Below, piece after piece: positions 16,150-24,234 of a DNA stretch of 28,901 nt. A program made the translations under genes and the position numbers. Position 1 is the stretch's first letter. Each line of letters starts with the position of its first letter. The notes beneath the pieces were generated by a model, which was given only the letters and a program-made list of their open reading frames with translations, was not told where the DNA came from and did not search any database. This stretch comes from a virus, in the IMG/VR virus record IMGVR_UViG_3300022934_000118, positions 1 to 28,901 of that record; one strand, 5' to 3'.

Positions 16150-17202
16150 TTAGTTGGTGCGCCGCGTCTTAATCTTCAAGCCTCGGCCTGAATCTTGATT
16201 GACGGCACGGATTTTCAATCCCCCCTTGGACGTGTTCTGCGGTGTCGGGCGCTCAGACATATTGATGTTTTTTGTCTTACGCATGACATCGTCAACCGCG
16301 TTAGCTTGCCCCTGCTCGTAAAAGAAGCGGGCAAACTTCTCGGGGTTCATGGCGACAGCCAAAGACTTGTGGTATCCCGCAGCGTCCTTGACGAGGCCAC
16401 TGTCGTCCAGAAACTTGTTAAGCCAAGCCTCGGGAGTTTGTTGCAGCTTCTTCAATTCAGTGCGGTCACCGGGAGTGTACACGTAGGATTTGTCGTCGAT
16501 GCTGAACTCAAAACCTTTGAATCCATCGGAGAAAACCTCATTCGTCTTCTCGTCAAACCACTCTTTCCTGCGCTTCTGTTCCTCTTGGTACGTCTTCGCC
16601 TGTTCAACGTATTGCTTGTACGATTGATACTCCTCAGAGTCTTCCAGAGAGGCGGCACCCCTTGACTCAAGAGGGGCCTTGTACTGCTCTTTCTGCTCCT
16701 CGAAGTATTTCTTCGCCTTGGCAATAGCTTTCTTTTTGGCCAGCTTGGCCTTCTTAACGTCGCCCTCGTCGTCGAGGTCTTCGTCGTATGTATACTCCTC
16801 GAGCAGGGTTTCGACATCTTCATCGTCGATGCCTTCCTCCGTCTCAAGTAGATAGTCGCGCAACAGGCGGTCCCCATCCGACTCGTCAAGGTTCCTGTTG
16901 AGCTTCACAAAATCTTCCAGTCCTCGGCCCGTCTCCTGCTTGTACTTGTAGTACGCGGCTACGTCCTCAGGCAAATCGGGAGCCGACTCCCTCGCCTCAT
17001 TCAGTTCGTCAAGAGAGTTAATCTCCCGACCGTAACGCTCGCTTAGAAAAGAGCGCACGTCATCCTCGGAGAGACGGTCGTTAACGACCGGTTCCTCGAC
17101 AGCATCTTGCTGCTCAGCCTCATGCTTGTCAAGGAGCTCCTGCTCCACCTCTTGGGTGGACTTGCTTTCTACATCCTTAATCTCTCGGACCTTGAATTCC
17201 AT
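16150..17202 (-). CDS. Probable head scaffolding protein
   Basis: A 350-residue, very charged, almost entirely helical protein: Glu/Asp-rich in the N-terminal two thirds (for example E-E-G-I-D-D-E-D-V-E-T-L-L-E-E), Lys-rich coiled-coil in the middle (K-K-A-K-L-A-K-K-K-A-I-A-K-A-K-K-Y-F-E-E), and a short basic C-terminus with two G-L-K-I-[RK] repeats. It lies between portal and capsid genes. An acidic helical rod with a basic C-terminal capsid-binding tail is the usual architecture of phage scaffolds. I see no protease motif. The upstream 19-base gap to the portal gene is A/T-rich. The palindrome at 17085-17100 lies within codons 38-43. Confidence 0.68.
   Translation of the reverse strand: MEFKVREIKDVESKSTQEVEQELLDKHEAEQQDAVEEPVVNDRLSEDDVRSFLSERYGREINSLDELNEARESAPDLPEDVAAYYKYKQETGRGLEDFVKLNRNLDESDGDRLLRDYLLETEEGIDDEDVETLLEEYTYDEDLDDEGDVKKAKLAKKKAIAKAKKYFEEQKEQYKAPLESRGAASLEDSEEYQSYKQYVEQAKTYQEEQKRRKEWFDEKTNEVFSDGFKGFEFSIDDKSYVYTPGDRTELKKLQQTPEAWLNKFLDDSGLVKDAAGYHKSLAVAMNPEKFARFFYEQGQANAVDDVMRKTKNINMSERPTPQNTSKGGLKIRAVNQDSGRGLKIKTRRTN
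17085..17100. repeat. Perfect 16-bp palindrome, copy 1
   Basis: CGGTCGTTAACGACCG reads the same on both strands. An identical 16-base copy lies at 22351-22366. Here it falls in the scaffold-like gene and encodes V-V-N-D-R; the other copy is in a different frame and encodes R-S-L-T-T, so protein conservation does not explain it. Confidence 0.7.
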
Positions 17203-17221
17203 TGTTGTAAAATTATATTAT

Positions 17222-19657
17222 TTATCGTGGACTAAACTCTGCCAAATCGAAACCATCCAAGCTGTCTTCGTTTGACTCGAAATTCATAGGCGGCAAGTTA
17301 TTCTTTCGCTGGTCAATCAGCTTACTCTGCTCGGTATTTTGTTGACTGATTCGCTGCGCCTTGGCCTTCTCTCGATTGTCCTCACGGGTCTGCAAGTTTT
17401 GTTCTTGCATACCGTGTAGCTGCAAGTTGTATTGGAACTCGCGTTCCATGAGCGTGGCCTTGAGCTGGGCCTCGGCTTGCATCTTCTCTATGCCAAAGGC
17501 GATTTCAGCCTGCTTGATTTGAATCTTGCTTTGAGTCTCGGCTTGAATCTTCTGCATGGCCGCCTCTGCTGCCATCTGCTGTGACTGCATATTCACCTGA
17601 GACTGCATAGCCTGCTGCTGCATAGCCATCTTCTCCTCGCGCTCCTGCTTAGCAATACGCTTAACCTTGAGGAGCTGGTTGGCGAGCTTGAGGTTCTTAA
17701 TCTCCCTGATGTCGATAGCGTCCTCTAGATTGATGTCACCCTTGCTCAACGCCATTTGAATATTGGCTTCAAGCTGCGCCTTTTGTTCCTCGTCGGGACT
17801 GACCTCAATGAAGATGCCGAAGTCGTAGATGTACAAGTCGTTAATCTCTCCGAGGATACTGACGTTGTACTTACCAATCTGATTTACAAACTCGTCCTTA
17901 AAGTCAGCGTACTCGAGGATATCGCTGACGCGGTACGTCAAAGACTCAGCCAAGGTGCGGAACATATATAGGCTGCCATCCAAAATGTGACGGGTAGCCG
18001 TATTGCTGTTTGCCGCAGCAAGCTTCTGCAAGCCTACCAAGCTGTGCGGGTCCGGGGTGCTCCCGTCGCGGGCTTCGTTAAGTCCCGTTACGTCACGAAT
18101 CATCTGCAAGTAGTGATTCATGTTGCCAATCAACATCTGCGTTTTGGCAGCACCACTATTCGATGTGAGCTCTTGTATGGGGACCTTACCGTGGTTGAAC
18201 TCTCCGTCCTGAGTGAACGAGCGCCCAATGACACTACCCGTTTGAAAGTATAGCCGTAGGGCATCCTCAGGGTTGTATGCGTTACCGGTGCCGAGGTCAA
18301 CCTCGTTAAGTCCGTCCGCGTCGATATATACCCCGTCCGGTACCGTGCGAGCGATGACCTGCTGGAGCTTGAGGTGCGTAATCTGGATGAGGTCCGCAAA
18401 AGGAACCATGCGCCGGACCAGAGACTCGATAACGCCCTTGTACATACGCGGAGCCGTAGCCACGTAGTTGGGAAGAGCATGCTGAGAAGCAGACTTGGGG
18501 CGCACCATGTTGTGGGCCACCTCCCACTTGAGCAAGATGTTGGTGCCCATAACCATAACGCCGTCGTACCAGACGTCGATGGTCTTCTCCACCTTCTCGA
18601 AGTTGCCCTCCTCCATCATCTCGTCCGGCGGATTGAACTGGTCGTCCTTTTCAATCATCCGGGCACCGTCACCCTCGAGCTTCTTCTTCTTGTAGACAAT
18701 CTTCTTGGTTGTCTTGTAGTTGAAGTACATCAGCGTAGCCACGTCACGATAGAACATGTCGTTCTCGTAGAACTGGGCTACGTTGTAGTAGTCGTACCAA
18801 CTCTGGCTGTACTTGCTAATCTGCTCCAAGTCCTCGTTGGTGAGGCTCGGGTCAATCTTCATCAGCTCCGTGATGGGCAGCGTCTTAATCTCCCCCCAAT
18901 AGAAACAGTCCTTGAACTGTGGGTCCTCAGTGTAGCTATAAACCACATTGGCGGGGTCGACATACGAAACCTGAACGCCCGAGCCGGGGAGGAACTCGTG
19001 CTTAGCAACGCTGATGCCCAACACCGTAAGGTCGTAGTCGAGGCGCTTACGCAAGTCCTCGTAATGGTTCTCCTCAAGGATGGTGTTGATAGCCTCTTCC
19101 TCAGCAATCTCAATGGCCGGCTTGTAGTTGAGCTGCATATACAGACTCAGCTCCTCATCACTAGCCGGAAGGTCATCCGGGTCCATAGTGAACGGGTCTA
19201 CGCCTGTCTTCTGCTGGATGAGTTCAAGCACAGGTTTGGCGACCATCTGCCCCTCAATCATGTCCTGATACTTGCTGCGCTTAGCTTGCGACAACGCGTC
19301 TTGAGCATACGCCTTGACCTTGAAGAGTCGCTCGGACATACCGTTGACTACGATGTCAACGAACTTGGGCAGGATGGGGACTGGCGTCCAGTCCAGATTC
19401 AGATACGATAGGTCGCCGTCGATAGCCAGCTCGTTCTTGTACTTACCAATATTCTGCTCGCCACGAGCATACAAGCGAAGACGGTTGAAGTCACGCCACT
19501 GATTGTAAAAGCGACACTGATTGCCGTCTTTTTTGAACCACTCATACTGAATGGCTTGACCGACCATCAGCCCGTACTCATCCGACGCCTTCTCTGCGTC
19601 AGAAACAAACTGACTAGGGAAACCAGCAGTAGAGATGTTAATCTTGACGTCCTTCAT
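17222..19657 (-). CDS. Portal protein
   Basis: An 811-residue protein immediately after the terminase (TAA then ATG, no gap). The helical N-terminal half contains Y-E-W-F-K-K-D-G-N-Q-C-R-F-Y-N-Q-W-R-D-F-N-R, typical of large portals of Bacteroidota phages. The central part has L-Q-Q-V-I-A-R-T-V-P-D-G-V-Y-I-D and G-L-N-E-A-R-D-G-S-T-P, which I take as wing and stem regions. From about residue 640 to 785 the protein is a Met/Gln-rich coiled coil (M-Q-Q-Q-A-M-Q-S-Q-V-N-M-Q-S-Q-Q-M), an extended barrel or crown that would project into the head. Twelve copies would form the DNA channel and bind the terminase and first ring. Length is close to portals of crAss-like phages and above the usual 500-600 residues of many others. 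Confidence 0.93.
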   Translation of the reverse strand: MKDVKINISTAGFPSQFVSDAEKASDEYGLMVGQAIQYEWFKKDGNQCRFYNQWRDFNRLRLYARGEQNIGKYKNELAIDGDLSYLNLDWTPVPILPKFVDIVVNGMSERLFKVKAYAQDALSQAKRSKYQDMIEGQMVAKPVLELIQQKTGVDPFTMDPDDLPASDEELSLYMQLNYKPAIEIAEEEAINTILEENHYEDLRKRLDYDLTVLGISVAKHEFLPGSGVQVSYVDPANVVYSYTEDPQFKDCFYWGEIKTLPITELMKIDPSLTNEDLEQISKYSQSWYDYYNVAQFYENDMFYRDVATLMYFNYKTTKKIVYKKKKLEGDGARMIEKDDQFNPPDEMMEEGNFEKVEKTIDVWYDGVMVMGTNILLKWEVAHNMVRPKSASQHALPNYVATAPRMYKGVIESLVRRMVPFADLIQITHLKLQQVIARTVPDGVYIDADGLNEVDLGTGNAYNPEDALRLYFQTGSVIGRSFTQDGEFNHGKVPIQELTSNSGAAKTQMLIGNMNHYLQMIRDVTGLNEARDGSTPDPHSLVGLQKLAAANSNTATRHILDGSLYMFRTLAESLTYRVSDILEYADFKDEFVNQIGKYNVSILGEINDLYIYDFGIFIEVSPDEEQKAQLEANIQMALSKGDINLEDAIDIREIKNLKLANQLLKVKRIAKQEREEKMAMQQQAMQSQVNMQSQQMAAEAAMQKIQAETQSKIQIKQAEIAFGIEKMQAEAQLKATLMEREFQYNLQLHGMQEQNLQTREDNREKAKAQRISQQNTEQSKLIDQRKNNLPPMNFESNEDSLDGFDLAEFSPR

Positions 19658-21865
19658 TTAGTCGCGTAACTCGCTCCTATAACCACGATTGTTATATCTC
19701 GGCAAGGTAATGCTTATTGAACTCTTCACTTGTTCAGGCATATAGAGGTGTTTTTGGTTAGCCATAATAGCAAGTCCACTGCTGATAGTAGCGTCGAAAG
19801 CAGTCCTGTTGCTGATGTCAAAACGAGCCCAATCCTCTAGCGTCCGAACGAACGGCATACTACCAATCTCTCCATCTTCGAGAACGCCAATGTGCTTCTC
19901 AATGTAACTCTCGATAGCTGCGGCATGGGCCTGCTTAACGTCCTCAGAACTATTAGGGATGCCGCCCAACTCACGCTCCGTCTTTGACAACTTGTTGAAG
20001 TGCTTGTCGGGCCTGTTCATACAAAACCCACGGTACCCTCGGTTCTTGAAGTGGTACAATAGCCTCGGCTTGTTGTTCTCAATAAGGATGGGCATACCAT
20101 AAAAGATGCACGCCATGAGCACCTCCTCGAAAAATATTTCCGCCGTCTGTGGGCGAGCGACGTACTCCAAGAAGAACTCGTTGGTGGGCGCATCGTCCAT
20201 ATGGAACTTGGTCATTCCGTGCAGAGCACCATTAGAACCACCACCACCCACAGTGCCACTAATGTCGTAGGAGTCACATCCAAAAGAGCCAAGGTGTTCA
20301 TTACCGGCGTACTTAATGCCACGCTTATCAATCCAACGGTTCTGCATGTGCTTGGGTGGCGTCCAAGAAACATTAAACCTTCCCCGTTTGTCGGGCCTGA
20401 ATACTACGCGAGTATCCTTGATTCCGTTCTCCCATTGAAATGAACCCCGCGTCAGATAGTGCTCCTTTACGAGACTGTCGGCGTAGTCTATCTGCTGATA
20501 AATCTTGGTGAGGTTGAACAAGCTCTGCTTGCTTTCGTCCCTAAACGCATGCGACTCGGTGCGTGGGAACTGCCGGTAAAATTCGTTGAGCGCATCGGGG
20601 TCGTTCTTCAAGCTCTCGACCTCCGCGTCCCAGTAGTCGATAGCACCGCTCTTAATCTTCTCTCCGTCGACACCCATAACGGGCTGCTCCTGCGAATGAA
20701 AGACGGGGTGACCGAACTCGTCTATGAACCCCTCCATATTGTACTCCATGGGAATGAAGAGGGAATACATACCGCTCTTGGTCTGACCGTTGGCGTTGCG
20801 CACGCGGGGGTCAGAGTCCTCGTAGAGCTTCTTGAAGTTAGAACCGCCCTTCGCAAGCGCGTTCGACGTCGAGCCCATCAGGCACTTGCCAATAATCTTG
20901 CTACCCAAACGCAAGCACGTTTTGGTTACCCTCCAGTTGTTGAGGATGTTGTTGGGCTTAATCCACTTTCCGCTCTCGTCGTGGACTAGCAGAAGGAGCT
21001 TCTCTCCGTCGTAAGAGTTGTCATCGGTGTTCTTCCAGTCGATGGTCGTATCAAGGCCGAGAATCTCTTCACCCTCCACATCGTACATGTTCTTCTTCGT
21101 AATCTTTGAAGCAGGTACACGAAACGCCAGTTCCGTTTTCGGCTTATCCATGCCGTCCTGTATCGGTTTGAAGAAGAATGGTAGGCGGTTCGCAATGGGA
21201 ACCACCTTGTCGGTGAACATTTTCTTGGCGTCCGCACCCGTTTTAGAGAGTATACCAACTCGTGAATCTTTCGCTAGGGTTCCTGTATTTACGCACTCCG
21301 ACGAACCCATAAACGAGAATCCCGAACGACGAATCTTCAAGTATATCATACCGAAGCACCGAGGGTCCGCCTTGCATGCCTCCCAGAAGATAAAGAATAT
21401 CCTATTCGCCTCACGAAAATCTGGATACCCTACGTCGATACTGGTCCACTGCAAATACATGTAGTGAGCACCAGTGATATACGTAGACACACCGCCGTTC
21501 TTGAACCAGTGCCCGTCCTCGCGGCGGTCGAACTCAGACTCGATATAGTCTACCCACTGAGCCTTGAACGCCTTGGGCATATCGTTCCATTGGAAGATGC
21601 TTTGGATGCGCGAAAGCGGCTTAGGTAGCTCCTCACGAATCCACTTGGTTCCCTCAAGCTTCTTAGGAGCTGCGGGCAGGGCGATAGCAAGCCCGTTAAT
21701 TTCTATGATGTCACCAATCTTTCCGGTCTTGGAGATGACGACCATGTCGTACTTCTCGTTGTAACCGTACTGCCACGTCTTAGCGCGGTTCTTATTGGAT
21801 ACTACACCTTTCGATACATGGCCATGCAGGACCTTGTATAGCTTATCTGGAACGTCGCTCTGCAA
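19658..21865 (-). CDS. terL: Terminase large subunit (packaging ATPase-nuclease)
   Basis: 735 residues from a TTG at 21865, overlapping the preceding gene by 23 bases; no ATG is available without losing the conserved N-terminus (Y-D-M-V-V-I-S-K-T-G near 39-48). The ATPase domain shows a divergent Walker A (R179-R-S-G-F-S184, no canonical G-K-T), a Walker B (L-L-L-V-H-D296-E297) and a coupling motif (C-L-M-G-S-T-S-N, 328-335). The RNase-H-like nuclease shows D531 (F-G-C-D-S-Y-D), E597 (I-L-I-E-N-N) and D691 (A-F-D-A-T), the three expected metal-binding acids. It would cut and pump DNA into the prohead through the portal encoded next. Both active centres look intact given known Walker A variation in terminases. 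Confidence 0.95.
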   Translation of the reverse strand: MQSDVPDKLYKVLHGHVSKGVVSNKNRAKTWQYGYNEKYDMVVISKTGKIGDIIEINGLAIALPAAPKKLEGTKWIREELPKPLSRIQSIFQWNDMPKAFKAQWVDYIESEFDRREDGHWFKNGGVSTYITGAHYMYLQWTSIDVGYPDFREANRIFFIFWEACKADPRCFGMIYLKIRRSGFSFMGSSECVNTGTLAKDSRVGILSKTGADAKKMFTDKVVPIANRLPFFFKPIQDGMDKPKTELAFRVPASKITKKNMYDVEGEEILGLDTTIDWKNTDDNSYDGEKLLLLVHDESGKWIKPNNILNNWRVTKTCLRLGSKIIGKCLMGSTSNALAKGGSNFKKLYEDSDPRVRNANGQTKSGMYSLFIPMEYNMEGFIDEFGHPVFHSQEQPVMGVDGEKIKSGAIDYWDAEVESLKNDPDALNEFYRQFPRTESHAFRDESKQSLFNLTKIYQQIDYADSLVKEHYLTRGSFQWENGIKDTRVVFRPDKRGRFNVSWTPPKHMQNRWIDKRGIKYAGNEHLGSFGCDSYDISGTVGGGGSNGALHGMTKFHMDDAPTNEFFLEYVARPQTAEIFFEEVLMACIFYGMPILIENNKPRLLYHFKNRGYRGFCMNRPDKHFNKLSKTERELGGIPNSSEDVKQAHAAAIESYIEKHIGVLEDGEIGSMPFVRTLEDWARFDISNRTAFDATISSGLAIMANQKHLYMPEQVKSSISITLPRYNNRGYRSELRD

Positions 21866-22118
21866 AACCCACCTTCGTTTCCGTCTGGGTCGTGTCCAAC
21901 TCCAACTCCTCTTCTTCGGAGTCTATGCGATTCAAAATCTCCAGAGCGTCGAAGATAGCGAGCTTCTTAGTAGCCGCCGCATTCTTCAGCCTGTCAGCCG
22001 CCAAGTCGTCGTCCTCACCCGGCTTTAGGATGTCCTCCTGAGCCACCTTGATGAGTTGCTCCACAGCTACCCGACCGGCAGCAATGATACGCTCCTTTAG
22101 CTTCCTTGAATCTTGCAT
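21843..22118 (-). CDS. Small helical protein upstream of terL, possible small terminase
   Basis: A 91-residue, all-helical, charged protein with basic N-terminus (M-Q-D-S-R-K-L-K-E-R) and an acidic C-terminal helix (I-D-S-E-E-E-E-L-E-L-D). It contains A-A-A-T-K-K-L-A-I-F-D-A-L-E-I-L-N-R-I, a stretch I associate with short genes just before terL in Bacteroidota phages. Its position and 23-base overlap with terL fit a terminase small subunit, though it is short and I see no clear helix-turn-helix. It also overlaps the upstream GroES-like gene by 22 bases. The gene is well supported; the function is tentative. Confidence 0.6.
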   Translation of the reverse strand: MQDSRKLKERIIAAGRVAVEQLIKVAQEDILKPGEDDDLAADRLKNAAATKKLAIFDALEILNRIDSEEEELELDTTQTETKVGFAERRSR

Positions 22119-22651
22119 GTTATTTGATGGTCGAACATTCGGTACAACTTCTCCCCGTCAACAATGAACTCGTACTCGCTCTCGGGCTTGAAGGTCACCA
22201 TGTCACCAGACGTGATTCCTTGGCTATGAAGATAACCATTGGGATATTTCATTATACCCACCAACGGCTCCTCTGTCAACGGCTTGAAGATGACAGCGTC
22301 TTGTGGCGGTATAGGCTCCACAAAGCAGTACCTATCATGGGCTGTCCACCCGGTCGTTAACGACCGCCACATATAGAATTGGTCGAAGTCAACAAGGAAC
22401 ATACCGTCACGCAAAAAACTACGCCCGCTGCGTTGCCTCCCCTTCATGTCGTTGTAGTACTTGAACACGTTGTGGTGTACAAGTAGAGTATCGCCAACGG
22501 CGATGGGACCATCATAGCCCAAGGGTAACGCAATTACTTCGCCCTCCCGATTCGAGAAGCGGTGGTCCTCCTCGTTTGCGCTAACGACAAGGTCTCCTTT
22601 GGTATTTGCGTATCTATTGCCCTTTACGATAAATTGATTGACCGCTCTCAA
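22097..22651 (-). CDS. Protein with two GroES-like folds, possible phage co-chaperonin
   Basis: 184 residues from a TTG at 22651 that overlaps the previous stop (TTGA). Two segments each follow the order of a GroES barrel: G-E-V-I-A-L-P at 37, then V-G-D-T-L-L-V-H-H at 52-60 and a strand pair near 80-96; and G-I-T-S-G-D-M-V-T-F-K-P at 145-156, then E-F-I-V-D-G-E-K-L-Y-R at 161-171 and I-T-C-K-I at the end. The second half closely follows the C-terminal strands of GroES (hydrophobic-G-D-x-V-x-F, I-D-G-E-x-Y, D-D-I-x-A-x-I). Phage co-chaperonins such as T4 gp31 help host GroEL fold the capsid protein. The location beside packaging and head genes suits this role. The fold call is by eye. Confidence 0.55.
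   Translation of the reverse strand: MRAVNQFIVKGNRYANTKGDLVVSANEEDHRFSNREGEVIALPLGYDGPIAVGDTLLVHHNVFKYYNDMKGRQRSGRSFLRDGMFLVDFDQFYMWRSLTTGWTAHDRYCFVEPIPPQDAVIFKPLTEEPLVGIMKYPNGYLHSQGITSGDMVTFKPESEYEFIVDGEKLYRMFDHQITCKIQGS
22351..22366. repeat. Perfect 16-bp palindrome, copy 2
   Basis: CGGTCGTTAACGACCG, identical to 17085-17100, here inside the GroES-like gene. The flanking bases differ from those of the other copy, so the shared block is confined to the palindrome. Confidence 0.7.
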
Positions 22652-22869
22652 AAGTTGATATTGTATTCAATTGAAGTAGGCATCATCGTGAACTCCTTCC
22701 ATAAAACCACGATGTCGCCGCTTTCAATATAGATGAGGATACCCCCTGTCTCCTCGTTGTATTTAATTAAATGCACATGGTGGGACCCACCGAGAACCGG
22801 CTGCCCCACCACGTAACACATAGAGTCCTTATAGTTAGGACCGATGCAGACCTTTCTAATGTCTTGCAT
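22648..22869 (-). CDS. Conserved small phage protein, unknown function
   Basis: A 73-residue protein, M-Q-D-I-R-K-V-C-I-G-P-N-Y-K at the start and M-P-T-S-I-E-Y-N-I-N-F at the end, with a beta-rich middle (I-L-I-Y-I-E-S-G-D-I-V-V-L-W-K-E-F). Two Cys (8 and 18) and a G-S-H-H-V-H cluster are visible but there is no known metal motif. I recall similar short proteins ending in S-[IL]-E-Y-N-[IL]-[DN]-F in marine phages, without function. It is joined to the fibre gene by TAATG and to the GroES-like gene by TTGA, so translation of the three is probably coupled. Confidence 0.65.
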   Translation of the reverse strand: MQDIRKVCIGPNYKDSMCYVVGQPVLGGSHHVHLIKYNEETGGILIYIESGDIVVLWKEFTMMPTSIEYNINF

Positions 22870-24077
22870 TAAAACTCTACAATACGATACTGTATGTTGA
22901 GCTCAAGGTTTCCGTCACCAGTAGAAGATGGAACAGATGCCGGAGCAAAATTGAGTTCGGTGTTTTCGGTCAAGGCGCCACTAGTCGTCAAAGACATGGC
23001 ACGAATTTGAGTCGCTGGAACCTGAAGGTACGACTCGTCGAGCTCAAACTGCGGAGAAGTGGAGTTTGTGTACAACCTCAACGGAGCAGCAAATGAATAC
23101 GTCACAGACACATAGTTGTACTTCGCTGCGGCAGAGACGACCTGAATGTACTTGCCCGCGCCGGGGGCGGCCACAACTTGAACCGGAGTGGCCGCGTTGA
23201 GTTGAGCCGAAGAGATAGTAGCTGTAGCGACATACGTCCCCGGGTCAGACCAAACAACACCGCCCGCACCAGTGGTATCGGCGGTAAGAACTTGTCCGTC
23301 GGTACCGAAAGCACCATTGCGGTCGAGGAGCTGCTGGTCAATGGTAACAGATAGGAAGTCCCCACTACCTACGTCGAGGCTATTAAGCACTGCGCTGGTA
23401 GCAATGACACTACCGTTGGTGAGCGTAATACCGACATTGTTAGCTAAGGCCCCGTTATCCAATACGTATTGGAGGTCAACATTGATGTTCGAAGCCCCGA
23501 TAATCTGTCCCTGAGCATTGACGTCAATCTGCGGGGTCGTATACGTTCCCGCAGTAACAGCAGTGTTGGCAAGGTCGATAGTACCGGTAGAGGTAATCGT
23601 ACCTCCATTGAGGCCCGTGCCGGCAGTAACGGAAGTAACCGTTCCACCCCCACTAGCCGTGTTCGTGATAGTAATCTCGCTCGGGCCAGTGTTGGATACC
23701 TGAAGTCCGGGGCCTCCAGACACGATGGTTACGTCGCCGTTCAACGTATTGACCGTGTCTACACCCCCGCTAAGCGAACCGTTAGCTGCCGAAAGAATAC
23801 GGCCCTGAGCGTCAACTTCAACCGTAGCAAGGCTGTACGTGCCAGCGGCAACACCGGTATTGTTCAAGTCTACGACTACATCCCCTGTAGTCGGCTGAGC
23901 TTTAACTGCGCCCGGCCCGGTAACGGAGTTGACAACACCGCCGCCGCCGGTGACGAAATCGGAGAGGTCTTGAACCGTAAAGTTCTTGGTGCTCCCATCG
24001 GTAGCCTCGGTACCAATGACTTTGTCCCCGCTAGATAGCGGGGTCGTTGCGTCATTGTACGTTTTAATCTTAGCCAT
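22869..24077 (-). CDS. Repeat-built fibre protein
   Basis: 402 residues from the ATG at 24077 (M-A-K-I-K-T-Y-N-D); the frame extends 20 codons further but that part lies over the small membrane protein gene. The N-terminal 40 residues (T-P-L-S-S-G-D-K-V-I-G-T-E, then F-T-V-Q-D-L-S-D-F) look like a virion-attachment domain shared by phage fibres. Residues 45-200 hold two copies of a fibre repeat (N-T-x-V-x-A-G-T-Y ... V-[DN]-A-Q-G-[RQ]-I) separated by V-T-S-V-T-A-G-T-G-L-N-G-G-T-I-T. The C-terminal 120 residues form a beta-rich head. It is either a tail fibre or a head fibre; the position next to packaging and head genes leaves both open. Confidence 0.75.
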   Translation of the reverse strand: MAKIKTYNDATTPLSSGDKVIGTEATDGSTKNFTVQDLSDFVTGGGGVVNSVTGPGAVKAQPTTGDVVVDLNNTGVAAGTYSLATVEVDAQGRILSAANGSLSGGVDTVNTLNGDVTIVSGGPGLQVSNTGPSEITITNTASGGGTVTSVTAGTGLNGGTITSTGTIDLANTAVTAGTYTTPQIDVNAQGQIIGASNINVDLQYVLDNGALANNVGITLTNGSVIATSAVLNSLDVGSGDFLSVTIDQQLLDRNGAFGTDGQVLTADTTGAGGVVWSDPGTYVATATISSAQLNAATPVQVVAAPGAGKYIQVVSAAAKYNYVSVTYSFAAPLRLYTNSTSPQFELDESYLQVPATQIRAMSLTTSGALTENTELNFAPASVPSSTGDGNLELNIQYRIVEF

Positions 24078-24234
24078 TCTTACGACGGTCGCCAGTAATA
24101 GCAGTAATAAGGATATCGAGATAACCAAATACAGCATTGTCAGATTCTGTCGGAGTGAGATTCACGACGACCTTAATGAAGGCCATCGCGGCGATGAGGA
24201 GCTCAATCCAGTATTCAGTGATGAATTCAAACAT
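24070..24234 (-). CDS. 54-aa membrane protein of the lysis cassette, holin-like
   Basis: A short gene encoding M-F-E-F-I-T-E-Y-W-I-E-L-L-I-A-A and so on for 54 residues. One membrane segment spans residues 9-26, then a T-P-T-E-S-D linker and a second moderately hydrophobic helix (36-48), ending in a basic tail (G-D-R-R-K-N-G). The ATG overlaps the amidase stop by 8 bases and the TAA overlaps the fibre ATG by 8 bases. This tight fit on both sides, plus the membrane-then-charged-tail layout, supports a real gene. Short proteins of this kind with an L-T-P-[ST]-E-[ST]-D stretch are familiar next to lysins of marine phages. Holin or accessory lysis function is inference. Confidence 0.65.
   Translation of the reverse strand: MFEFITEYWIELLIAAMAFIKVVVNLTPTESDNAVFGYLDILITAITGDRRKNG

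Noticed and set aside
18374-19411. 345-codon open frame on the plus strand
   Set aside because: Antisense to the portal gene in register with its codons; composition is Leu/Val/His-rich and unlike a real protein.
22869-24077. Diversity-generating retroelement target or collagen-like protein
   Set aside because: No reverse transcriptase or template repeat is seen in the window, and Gly spacing does not follow G-x-y triplets; the repeats are ordinary fibre repeats.
24078-24137. 20-codon hydrophobic N-terminal extension of the fibre gene, resembling a signal peptide
   Set aside because: The hydrophobic stretch is a frame-shifted reading of the 54-residue membrane gene; virion fibres do not carry signal peptides and an ATG at 24077 starts a normal fibre N-terminus.
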